Assembly: GCA_021234155.1 (NCBI GenBank)
Contig: JAJEKV010000093.1
Span: forward strand, 1,302,001 to 1,366,000
Length of the DNA stretch: 64,000 nt
Source: Isoetes taiwanensis
Lineage: Eukaryota; Streptophyta; Lycopodiopsida; Isoetales; Isoetaceae
Direction of reading: 5' to 3'
Positions 43,779-55,250 of this stretch are shown here, piece by piece. Below the pieces are notes generated by a model. It was not told the DNA's origin. It saw only the letters and a list, made by a program, of their open reading frames with translations, and searched no databases. Positions within the stretch are counted from its first letter, which is position 1, and each line of letters starts with the position of its first letter. Both the position numbers and the translations under genes were made by a program.

Positions 43779-46743
43779 ATGATGGAATCCAAAGATCAAG
43801 GACCGCATGCCCCCGCCAAAAGAAAAGGTCGGCCGCTGCCTTCATACGAAAGCGAGAGGCAAAAAGCTATTAATGGCACGGTCGAGCTACTTAGAGGATT
43901 TGGCATTCTCCGCTCAGCCATGGACGATCAAAGAACTCGGTCACATATTGTCGAGCCAAGACCTCCCCCGTATGCCCGCGCTATAATGGACAAAGACCCG
44001 GCTTCAACATGAGATTACAAAGAAGGATGGGAAGAGAAAGCCAAACCTTAGGCAAGCCAAAGCAAAGAAAGGAACACCTACTATAGAAGGGACAGAGCAT
44101 GAGGAAGAGAATCAAAAGAAAGACGAGGAAAATCCCAAGTCTCCTCCCAAGTCAGCCCCAAGTCTCCTCCTATCGACACCAATCGGTTCTCCTATCAAGT
44201 CCCCTGATAAACAGGATTCGTGAGAGAACCATTAGTGATACTAAATCCTCCCCACAACCGAGAGGTAAAGGCGCCGATCAACCACCGACAGCATTCCGCA
44301 TAAAAGGAGGAGGGAAACAAAGAAGGAGATGAGGGTCGAAAAGCAGAGAAAATGGAAAGTCTAGAGGTGCCTTCGAGTTGAAGATGGACCGCGATGCCGA
44401 GGAGGAGTTGGCGTAAGAAACTCTAAAAAAATACGCAAAAGACGGCCACATGTTTCCTCTAGGTGTGACATATATCGAAAAAATATCCATCCGATATGGA
44501 AGAGGCACCTCCTAACATGACAAAGACGAAGTTGTAAATCCCGAACATGTTAGGAAACCGTGGCAAGTCATTTGCTGAAGATCCCCATCCAGCCTTCACG
44601 CCGGCAGATGTGGTGCCCTTTGATCCGCATATACAAAGCAGCCTAGTACCATGGTCACAAGAATCAATTGGCCTCATCATCAATGGCAACCATTCTGTCT
44701 CCACCGCCACCGTGGTGTCGGGTTGGGGACAAGATGCCGTAATAGAACCTCGTAAAGATTTACACTTATAGATTCCGCGCAGAAGTTCTTCTCGAGCACC
44801 GAAAGTGACTTGGACCTTCTTCAGCTCGCAGGATGTCAATGACATCGTGAGCCGATCGGTATTTAAGGAACCCTACGCAGATCGATACACCACCGCCAGG
44901 CAATACCGTGAGTGCGGAAACCAGCACCAAAGAAAAAGGCCAATCAAGAAGTTTATTTAATACAAGGTATGTACCATCAGATGAAGTAAAATGCCACCGG
45001 GCCAATCAAATGGCGCCGGGCCAAGGCATTTAATGCCAATGCCAAGAAAATGGCGCAGCGGCGCCATTTGACACTGCTTTGCTGCATTCAAGCTCTAACA
45101 TATTTGGTTTGCCTTTCAGCATTACCTTGAAATGGTTGACAAGATTCTCAGGGGAAAGCATACCAAGGATGTCAACAAAGTTCGCTTTCATGCCGTATCG
45201 ACATTTACGCCTCTTTCGCCAAATGTGGAATAAATGGAAAAGGGGGTGAGCTGAAAGATAACAAGGGCCAACAAATAGCGTATAATTGGGCAAAGGATAA
45301 GGACTATTTTAGCGAGAACTACCTCAGATGCATGAGAGGCCCGGATTATGAAGATTGCGTAAATCGCCCTCCGTGAAGCCATCAGAGGGGACATTTATGT
45401 TAAGGTCACATCGGATTATAAGGGTGATAATTTTTTCAAGACGAGAGCACAGAACTTGAGGATTCTTGCCTACATGAAGAAGGAGATTCTCAACTACATC
45501 CATGATGAACTTGGAATCAAGTACAGAAAGTTCGAGGACTTGAGAAAGGTGTCCGACGGATTCCTGCACTCAACCCTCCTATCGTGGGTGTGGTGCATAA
45601 TAAGTGGGTCTCAGACGAAATATTGAAAGAGGGCGCCCATGGTAATGTGCCCTTCTCATTAGGCAGATCCATCCGTAAGATTCTAAAGCCCGAGGCCGAG
45701 GACGAAGTTCAAAAGATTTTTGTGGAGTGCATTTCTAGTGGTGGGATTGTCCAGATCGATCGTGTTGCCCGCCAAAGATGATCTGCTTGGATGCGAGGCA
45801 AATTACTCGATTTGGGATCCCGCCACTCGCCAAAGTCTTTGATGTCGCTTCTAAGATGACAGATGTTGAGACATACCGGATAATATGTTTTGCTAGGCCG
45901 AACATACGAAGTCTTCTTCAGATCCGCCCGAGAGAGACTAGAATCCGTGATCTAGAGTTTACTTAGGCATGTATGAAGAGGAAAGTGGGTGGGCACCGTG
46001 TGGTGGCATAAAAAGAGCCAACAACCTGTGGTTCTAGCCACCAGATCTCAGCCCAAGCCACAACCGATGAACACTGATCTCGTGTTTTATGGTGAACATC
46101 CCCGAAAGCACCTCGGGTTCCTAAGACCCATAAAGATGCAAGCAGCCGAGCCGTAGAATCTGGCTAACAAGCCCCGAGGGACAGGTTCAAATACGGTTGG
46201 CAAGGTATGGAAGGGGAATACTTGGTTCACAAGCAAGTTGGTCCCGCTACAAAGAAAGATACCTTGTCGATAAGCTCGCCCTCCGTAACTTTGTTCGACT
46301 TTTTTCCGGTGGGGCTTTTACTAGGGCATCATTGCGCTTAAAAAAGGAGTAGTGTGGCCTATGAGCATGATGGAAAAAGATCCAATGTATGCTAGGGATT
46401 CTTGGAAGAATTGACAACGCCATTAATCCCTTGCTTGATCCAAAGAGCCATGGACTCTCGTGAAGGTTTTGACACCGACCGGACCTACCCAGTGAGAGAC
46501 ATCACATGGTGGTGGAGAAGAGACATCGCATGGTGGTGGAGGAGAGACATCACATGGTGGTGTGGAGGAGAGGGGTCAAGTGGTACAAGATCCCGTAAAC
46601 GCATTGACCGGGTAAGATTAACCCTGATGATATTGATAAAGCGTGATGATAATGTTTTTGGTCGAATATTGAAAACCGATTTGCATATCATACTTGTATA
46701 TAAGATTTACCTCTGTGGTATTAATGATTACCAGATCGATTAA
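43779..46743 (+). CDS. Unrecognised plus-strand coding region, frame-broken
   Basis: Protein-like plus-strand frames run through the region: 43,779-44,012 (AINGTVELLRGFGILRSAMD), about 44,100-44,330 (Lys/Pro/Ser-rich), 44,547-44,771, about 45,120-45,580 (FAFMPYRHLRLFRQMWNKWK, then NLRILAYMKKEILNYIHDEL), 45,584-45,781 (GNVPFSLGRSIRKILKPEAE) and 45,778-45,966. They change frame several times. I do not recognise any domain; it may be one long protein of a transposable element or a host gene damaged by indels. The last part (46,402-46,743) contains the RDITWWWR repeats. AAATGGCGC hairpins lie within it (45,048), which fits a composite of repeats. Confidence 0.3.
45048..45069. repeat. AAATGGCGC hairpin, third cluster member
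   Basis: AAATGGCGC-AGCG-GCGCCATTT has perfect 9-base arms. A further AAATGGCGCC lies just upstream at about 45,008. Confidence 0.85.
46497..46570 (+). repeat. Three-copy 24-26-bp repeat encoding RDITWWWR
   Basis: agacatcacatggtggtgga and close variants occur three times in tandem. In the open plus-strand frame they encode RDITWWWR, RDIAWWWR and RDITWWCG. Confidence 0.85.
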
Positions 46744-49650
46744 TCTTTTGAATAATCGATGACACATAATGATCTTAATGTATTTGCCCCTTTTGTATAT
46801 ATCTTACTTGTAAAGCAAATAAAGCTAAAGAATACGGTATTTCATTTGCAATATGAATATATTGTAACAGATCATGGCTGTCATTATTTGTTTGCTTTTT
46901 TCCGTATTGTCCTTATGATTCACTTCAAATGCAAATGACTTTTATTGCTTTTTTTTTTTCCACAATTTTTATTCAAATTGGCGCAACCAAAGTTGTTTTG
47001 CTCACGATTTCCATTTCGCGGTCAAATAGAGCGTTTTCAGGCTAATCCTTTGTGCATTTTTAAGTAAATAGCAGATTTGATTGCTCGAATGTGTGAAAAC
47101 AACTAACAATTTCATTTCGAAATAAAATGGAATCACTTAAATTTCCAACTTTAATGAAACTCGCTGTTTATGGGGAATGCCATCATTAAGGCATCAACAA
47201 ATGCGCCTCGCTTAATTGCCCTTTGGGGCATTTGAGAATGAGGAAGTGAGTGGCGAAAAACAAAACAAATCATCCTTGCATCTTTGTTTTCGCGGATGCC
47301 ATATGACTAAAAATAATAGAGCTAATTTGTGCTTAGGTTTAAATGTTTTTGCCCATGAGTTTGTTTACATCATACTATCTTTGTTTTAAACCTTTGTAAA
47401 CCGGACAAAGAAGCAAATGTTTTGTTGCTTCGTGTGGCACTAAAGCCGCTTTTGTTGCTTCCAGTCCGGCATTAAAGCCAAGAGTATCCGGTCACAGAGC
47501 AAAGAATATTTGAGCTTCCATGGAAGACAAAATTGAAAGGCCAAAAAAAAAAGCATTGCTAGTTGTTATAATTAAATCCATTCCAACGGCAGTTATTTTC
47601 AATACCATAAATACCATAGGAGAATTTTTCCCATTTTGCTGAGTTTTGCTAACCAGTTGCTTTGTTGTAGGGCTCCAGCTTTCATTCCATACCATTTCAG
47701 CTTCAATCCAAGTGATTCTCAAAGAAACACTAGACTCTTCATAGCAAATCATTCGGCTGCATGGTCTTCTTATATGATCCGATAAGTTCTTTTCCAAAAT
47801 TAAAGTTTTATTTCTTATTGTGGTTGTATTAGTTGCAACTAAGAAGTATTACATAGCTTGCAAATAATGTGTTACTTTTAGAGTACCACATCTCTTTATG
47901 CAATACACTAAGTTGCATTTATACCTGCAATGTTCATAATATACAATGGTTGTGAGATAGCCTGGTTCTAGAAAAAAGACCCAGCGCATCTGAGTCCTTT
48001 AAAAACTGCATGAGAATGCTTGGCTATCATATGAAATGCAACAATCAAATTTGTAAGCTCCTCTTACAAAAAAGGGATGAATAAGAATTACCCGAACCAA
48101 TTTCCCAAAGAAACTTTGTTAAAATTTAGACTTTCCCTTTTTAGTTCTAAAGCATCCGAAAGTAGCCTCCTCGTGATAGCCATAGCTTTATTAACAAACT
48201 AATTTGCCATAAATTGTTACTTAGACATTTCTCCTTTTGTCGCAGAACAATTCCACTACAAAATGGGTAAAAGCAATATGCGATTCAAGATGCCGCATGA
48301 AATTCAAGAGTTGAATGATGGTAACATTTTGGCGCTTTTCCGAGATGCCTATTTTGGGTATTCAAGGTACCTAATCTTCTTGAATGCCGTGGTTTCTAAA
48401 TCCTTTTGTTTTTTTTTGCTTATTGTCCGGTAAATGCTTATTTGTTCTTAATGCATTGCATTTACAGAGATATTTGGCAAGGATGTGGATATCGATTTTT
48501 TTGATTTAACTTTTTAACAAAACTAACAAAGTCTACACTTAGGTTTTGTTCAAGCTTTACAGCTCCTACCATGCCCCGATAGCCCCAAACAGGTATCGCT
48601 TCTGATATTTCGCCATGGCAAAGTAGCTTCACCAATTCCGAAGCCATCACTTAGGATAGGCGTAAGGGCGAGCTTGAAAATTTGTCGTAATAGTATTTCA
48701 ATAAATGCCAATGCGCATAAGATCTCATCATGGATTGCCGCTTTTAGACAAAAAAATATGTTATAACGACTAATGCCTTAACATTATTTATCAATGCCCT
48801 TAGGCATAAATATGTCATCCACTGGCATCCCCTAGCCTAAGAAATACTAAATGCACCATTGCACTCATAAACTACTATGTGACCACATTGCAAATCTAAT
48901 GTGATTTACACACACTGCACTATTGCATTCTATGCACAACACAGTAACTTGGAATAAACACTACTTTTTGAACCTATATAGTGCATAAGCTCTAAATAAT
49001 ACGTTTGAAATAAGTATGAACTTCATTATTATCACTTTTTTTGAATATGAATATGAATGAGAAGCAATTCAAAGTTTTGCACCAACATCAAGGTCAAGAC
49101 ATATTGTTAGATAGAATGACCTTTGTTAATATTCTATTTGCATGTTATCATGTTGAAATGATGGATTAGAGTTGCCAATCTAACTACCCAATCTTTCATG
49201 TCACCATTCAACATTCTCAATTTCAAAGGAAAATGGGAGAAACTGTATTGTTGTATGATTATCACACTTTCAATCTTTTCAAAATATTGCCTTTTATCTT
49301 TCTACTTTAAACTCAACCGACGTGATGTCCAACAACAAACTAATCTTGAAAGAACAAATTCATTTAGTAATTCATATTCTTTTAAGGGCTTTCAGCAAGT
49401 GTTCCAAATTCACCAATACTCTGGCACTCCATAAATAAGCAGCTTCTACATGCCGCACACTTGGGCTTGGTCTTCGGTGCACAGGGCGCCGGCTCCGACG
49501 GCGCCAAATTCTTGTATAGTCATAAATATGCAACTGAATGTAATCATTGTATTCCATAAAGTTGAACTACATAGTTGTTTGTACTGTCAACATCACCAGC
49601 TTATGCACATATTATGCAATTTTACTTTTAATCTCAAATATACAATTCAA
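46744..49650. other. AT-rich intergenic DNA before copy B
   Basis: No gene or element is recognised. Small frames (47,492-47,797 minus, 101 codons; 48,462-48,650 minus, starting MMASELVKLLCHGEISEAIP, 62 codons; 49,198-49,434 plus) have no known domain. A short GC-rich island lies at about 49,470-49,510 just before copy B begins. Confidence 0.45.
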
Positions 49651-49677
49651 AGAAATATTCCTTAAATTATATATATT

Positions 49678-50670
49678 TTTTTTTTGAGGGATAAAAAATA
49701 GACTTTATTTACTTTAAGGGAACGATACACAGCCACGTGGCAGGGATGCACCCATCTGCAATTCTGAGATGAGGATAGCTACTTGGCTCGTTCTTGAACT
49801 ACTCACTTGGACGTCCTAGTGTAGACTTAGGTAGGTACCCCATATTTCAACCTTTACTTCTTCTTCGCTCTCAAACACTAGCCTGAATTTTTTTAGCCTT
49901 TCAAGTATCGTAAGTAGAAGCTGATTTGGTGATATGACCTCTTGACTCTCATTGAAGACTAAGGCATTTCTCCTTCTCCATATTGACCAGATTGTCCATG
50001 CTCTAGCTATATGGAAGGCCACCTTCTTCATGGTGCACCAATCTAGGGGAAGGATACCCAACAACAGTTCCTTGGTACCTAAATCCGTATTCAAAGTCGG
50101 CCCGTGCTCCATGCCCATACTACTTGCAGCCTCACATTCCACCGCATAATGTTCAATGGATTCCCTGCTCACCTCAAATGGGGCATAGTGGGTCGACTTT
50201 TATTGTCCTATTTGGAGACTAGTTGATTGACCCTTGGAACCCCTCGTGGTATCACTTGCCAAAGAAAAGCGCTTATCCGTAAAGGGGAGATATTTCCGCC
50301 ATGCATCTTTCCGTGATGTTTTTAAGGTTTTCCTCCGGATCACTAGTTCCCTAGTAGGTATTCAAGTACACCCTTAGTCCTCAAGCTTCAGAATTTGATT
50401 TCACAAACTTGTTAGGCTATATCATGGGTGCATAACCCATGGATTTTGATCTCCTCAGTTATAGTGTTTGGGAGTACCAGAGCCACACTTTTCCATATTA
50501 TTTTGTCTGCGTCTTTTAAGGCAAAACAAACCTGAAATTCTGCCCAACCGACAAATTGCTCTCCCTTGTACCACTGGGCACAGGAATCAATTCCACAATT
50601 TTTCCACCTCTTTACGATCCTTGCATCAGCCACCATACCTAAGGGGCCTTGTTTGTTGTGCAGTAGCACT
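49678..50670 (-). mobile_element. L1-like LINE 3' end, copy B
   Basis: This is the copy B counterpart of the LINE remnant at 30-1,030. The C-terminal tail remains open at 49,816-50,172. The zinc-ligand block is altered here: one cysteine of the copy A pattern is lost through small indels at about 50,130-50,190, and the preceding zf-RVT frame is broken. It lies at the left boundary of the visible duplicate. Confidence 0.75.
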
Positions 50671-52425
50671 GGTACCCACCATGGAGGAGACGTCTCTGCT
50701 TCCTTAAATTATAGTGCGATGCAAAATTTCATTGTGTTGTCAAACCTGGTTACCTACAGTTAAACAACAAAAAATTAGCCAAGTTAGGGTAGGCAGAACT
50801 AACAGATAAGTAGTAGGTTATCTTGGGTTATCCCCTAAGGAAACATGAGCATGCTAAATTTATAAAAGAACCATCAGATCTAGTCATTCAATAGTCTCCA
50901 TCTAACTTTACTTCATTGTATGTAAGTATATAATCATTTGTCTTACTCATTTACATGTATTTATTGATGGCCTTTTGCATTGCGCAAGTTCAAGAGAGTA
51001 ACACAGTCAGATGTTTCGTGCTCTTTCTGCACCTTTCAGATATATTTAGTAAACAAAATAGTCATTCGTCATACTCTCCAACAGGAGTTTACATCTCTGC
51101 CTTATAATATTATTAAGCTACATATTCTAAACGAGGTGTGCCCTGTACTACCTCGATCGTCAGATCCGTCCATCCTATGGCCCAAACTATACGCTGAGGC
51201 CTCTGGGTGCCTCTGTTTCACTTATGGTCATTTATGATTGGGGGCGCCTGATTTTGAGATATGAAATACGAACGAGTTCACCTAAGGTTTTGATGGAATA
51301 TGGAACCTCTATATGGCTTCGCCTAAGGTTACGAGGGCTCGAACCTCTACCAAAATAACTCAAATGTCCTAATAAAACTGCTTTGATCAATATAACCAAT
51401 GAGCTAACGTGATTATTTTTTATCTTCAATCTATGTTTTTTTTTTATAACAACTCATTCAATTGTTTTAGGGATATGGTCTATGGTTTTAGGAATTGTCA
51501 TTTTCACATCCATATCAAATCCCCTTGGAATCCCCTACTATTGTGCTATATATTCTTAGTGTAAGCACATAGAATCATTTATGCTACACTGCACCGAAGC
51601 TCTACTAGATGTAACTTATCTTTTAGCATGTATTACCCACTTTATACATTTCATAAACAACTTACTATTGAAATTGCATTTCCGTCACTTAGATTTTATT
51701 ACATATCTGCAAATAAATAATCTTAAATAGAACCTGATTGTTCTGCGCTCCAGAGATAACCAATCGAATTTGAAGCATTATTGTTGTACTTTTTTGCCCA
51801 AAGATTTAGAGACGGACCCAGCCCCTTGGCCCGGGCCCGAATCGCTAAGCAAACCTAAACACACTTAAACAAGATAACCTAACTATCGTACAATACGAAT
51901 GATATCAAAACTGCGAAATCTCCATATCATATTCATAAGGTTCCAAAATACAACAACTCAGGCACACATATTACAAAGATCCCATCACACCATAGGATAT
52001 CACATAACACATAGTCTCGTAGCTGATACAAAAGATAACAACAGACTGTACAACAAAACCAAGCAGGTTCACTCGGATCCTCCATCCGAGGTGACCGAAG
52101 AGGACCCAATAGACCCGTGACTCTTCAAGGCTCATCTCCGTGATTCTCCAAAGAGGTCAACCCCGGGTTGCCTCTTCCATAATAAATTTGTCCAAGAGAT
52201 CACCACCGCCATAGATTCGATGTTTGGACACCACCGCTCATCCCAAGTCTCCCTGAACCACCACGCTACGGGCGGAATCTAGGTGTAGCGTGATGCTTGG
52301 TTCACCCGGACGTGCCATCTTTAGTAACATACAGCAAGCAAGAAGGGGTTAGTCCACAGGGACTAAGTGGGGAACACTAGGGTAGGGAACCAGAACTATA
52401 TCAATCATGAAATATTAATCTACAT

Positions 52426-52937
52426 CAATGTTGTCCCAAACGTTTTGTACGTATGTAAAAAATATGTATGCATACGTTTTTTACAAGTATGTATCAATAC
52501 AAACGTATTTTACAAAAACTTTTTTTTTCTCTCTTTTTTTTTTTTTGGTAAATCAGAAATCTACCTCCTTGATGAGCCTATTATTTGCCTATATGTGGAG
52601 GATGCTATCCAAGATCATTGTGAGGTGGCTAAGAAGCATTCAAGGAAGCAAGCAAGACAACCGAACATGATTTGGGGTCTTCACCTTGTCATCTCAGGCC
52701 ATGATCGTCTACTCCATCCGAGCGGCGCTTAGGGCAAATGTAGAGAAACGTATGAATGGAAGAAAAAAGAAGACTTACCTAAGATATTAACAAATATAAT
52801 ATGTTATATTAAAAAAAAAGCAAGGATAAAAAAACTACTAAATTTTTGACCAACGTTTTTATCATACATACGTATAATACGTTTGTTTCGAAAAATACGT
52901 TTGGTATATGTAAAATACGCGTATTTATACAACACTG
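52426..52937. mobile_element. hAT-type MITE, copy B
   Basis: This is the same element as at 2,819-3,325, with the same ATCTACAT duplications at 52,418-52,425 and 52,938-52,945 and the same inverted ends. It is 512 bp because a T-tract is longer and a few bases differ near 52,737. Its presence at the matching site shows that it inserted before the 14-kb segment was duplicated, or that both copies are alleles. Confidence 0.75.
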
Positions 52938-53759
52938 ATCTACATTCAATATATGACAAGAGAAACTTACCTCGCTCCATGTTTCCTGCAAAGGTTAGAT
53001 GACAAAGCTCAAATCATCTCAAGTCATGTCTAGGATCTCTGATCCAATCCAACGCTCTTTGGGTCGCACCCCAAGGAGACATATTTCCAAATCCCCAGAC
53101 GTGACATGCCGCTTAACAAGGGGGCTCTTCCCTTGGCCTCATCCGTCTAGCCCTCCCACTCTGGCCACGGATGCGGAGTCACACGGCCACCCCACCCCTC
53201 CGAAGATGGGCTGTTCAATGCAATGCCAAATGCCACAACTTTCATCAAGAATATTCACAAGAGAAAAATACCATCCAGGACCTCTACAAGGTAAGCCATA
53301 CCACATACACAAAGAATGTAAAATATATATCACTCATGTTCCGTGCATTTCCATGTTATAGCATCCACACATGTCTCAACCGGCCTCAACTATTATAATA
53401 ATCACTAGCATTCTAATTTAGAGCACCAAGACAAATAATGCAACAAGAGTTAACAATCTAGCAAAACATAAATCCAAGCATGATAACATTGTTTCTTTTC
53501 TTCTTGCAAAAAATGTCCGGGAAAAACATGCGTTAACATTAGAATGCATGGCTTGCTGCCACGTGGGCATCCCTATTGGACATAATAGATTATATATGTG
53601 TAGATAATCTTTCAATACCATGTAAAGAAATAATATTTGTTTGTCACATTACTAAATTGCATTGATGAACTATATTGTATAACTAGACATGGTTTGTCTA
53701 AGACATGGTATGGCCCACATACCGGTATTGATTTCAAGAGTTAGTTTTCACTAAATAAT

Positions 53760-55250
53760 CATTAGAAAAAAATTATATTGATTCAGTTTTGGGGGCCTTG
53801 TGTCTGAATGTGGACTTTACCCCTAGGGTCCGCACCTGCTCCAAGTCATTCCAAGTGGCAAGGAAAACCACTGGGCCTCGACTCCATACAAAAGCACAGG
53901 TGTGACTGGTGGGCCCAATCATAAAGCTCCACCTTATGCCTATTGTTTTGCATTGCTTAGAGTGTCTTCCAACCTGCTGCAGCTCACAACCGAATGGAAT
54001 TATCCCAGTTCATGGCAGACGGGAATTCCACCCCCAAATATTTGTAAGTGGGTACCACTTCAACATTTTGGCCATGATAAGGGGGTTGGGGCCCTTGGTT
54101 GGCGTGCAGATGATATGAGGACCACCTTGGTCTTGGCCAAGTTGACGTGCATGTTAGGAGGTCCACATCATTAGCATAGATCAGTTGTCTGGTGATCTGG
54201 TGTAGAAGTTGAGCCCCATTATCCCCATTGTCAACGAGCCATCTTGCCAACTGATAGGCCAAACAACGTAGGAGAGAGAGGGCATCCCCTACGGCTCCGG
54301 CGTCGCTTTTGAATGGTTGGGTCTGCCGGGTTGCAGCCGGCCTAAGCATATCTCATATAACTTGTACACCCCGTTTTGCAGTTCCGCAGGGATGTCTGGC
54401 TATTGCAATCTTGTCCGCAGCTTTCCCCAAGGCACAGTGTCAAAAGCCTTGGTGAAGTCTACGAAGTAGCAATACAAATCTTGTCGACGATTCATGCTGT
54501 CCTCAACCAGAGTCCACATCGTGCAGATGTGATCAATGGTTGAGTATCTCGGCCTGAATCCTACCTATATGAGTGCTCGCACCTCTATTGCCTCTACCCA
54601 TCTTGTCAATTGCTTCTCAAGGATCCTATCGAGGAGCTTTGCAAACACTGAGCTGATCATGATGGTCCGGTAATTGGCCAGGCAGTGCGGGTCTCCTGCC
54701 TTGTAGATTGGGACAATCCTACTAGTGGTCCACTGGGGGCCGGGAGGGGGACCTTTTGCAATGCATTGACGAACATGGCAATTAGTATCAGTGCCATGGA
54801 TGGTCCTGCCCACTTGAGTAACTCCGCCTGCATGTTGTCTAAGTTTGGTGCTCTTCCATTGGCTAGACGCTGCAGCCCCCAAGGCTTACCTCCGCCTGAT
54901 TTTAATCACCGACCTTGCCGGGGATAATGTTGTCCGTGTTCGTGGATTGTAGAGCTACTATAGATATTGCCCCACAATACCGAGTGATGTTTCCCTGGGT
55001 ATGCACCGGGCTCCCCGAGCACTCTTGCCGAAGGTCCTGGGATGATGTTCCAGGAGGAAGAACATTTTCTGTTGATGGGCCACAATGTACCTAACCTTTC
55101 TAGCCTTAAGGAAAGTGCAGTATTGTCGGACCGCATCTGGGCGTAGAGCAGATTTGTGACTTGGTAGAGCCAGCATTTGTGTTCCTTGAACTCAACATCA
55201 AACCACTGGTTTGGGGAGGGGGGGGGAGGGTCGTGGCTCCCGAGAAGAAG
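53760..55250 (-). mobile_element. Non-LTR retrotransposon reverse transcriptase, degenerate (copy B)
   Basis: This is the copy B version of 4,140-5,640. Here the frame at 54,565-54,882 runs unbroken through the IVPIYKAGDP and YRTIMIS blocks where copy A is frameshifted. Other places, such as 54,890-54,960, are more damaged than copy A. The active-site box again reads YAND, so that substitution predates the duplication or is allelic. Confidence 0.8.
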
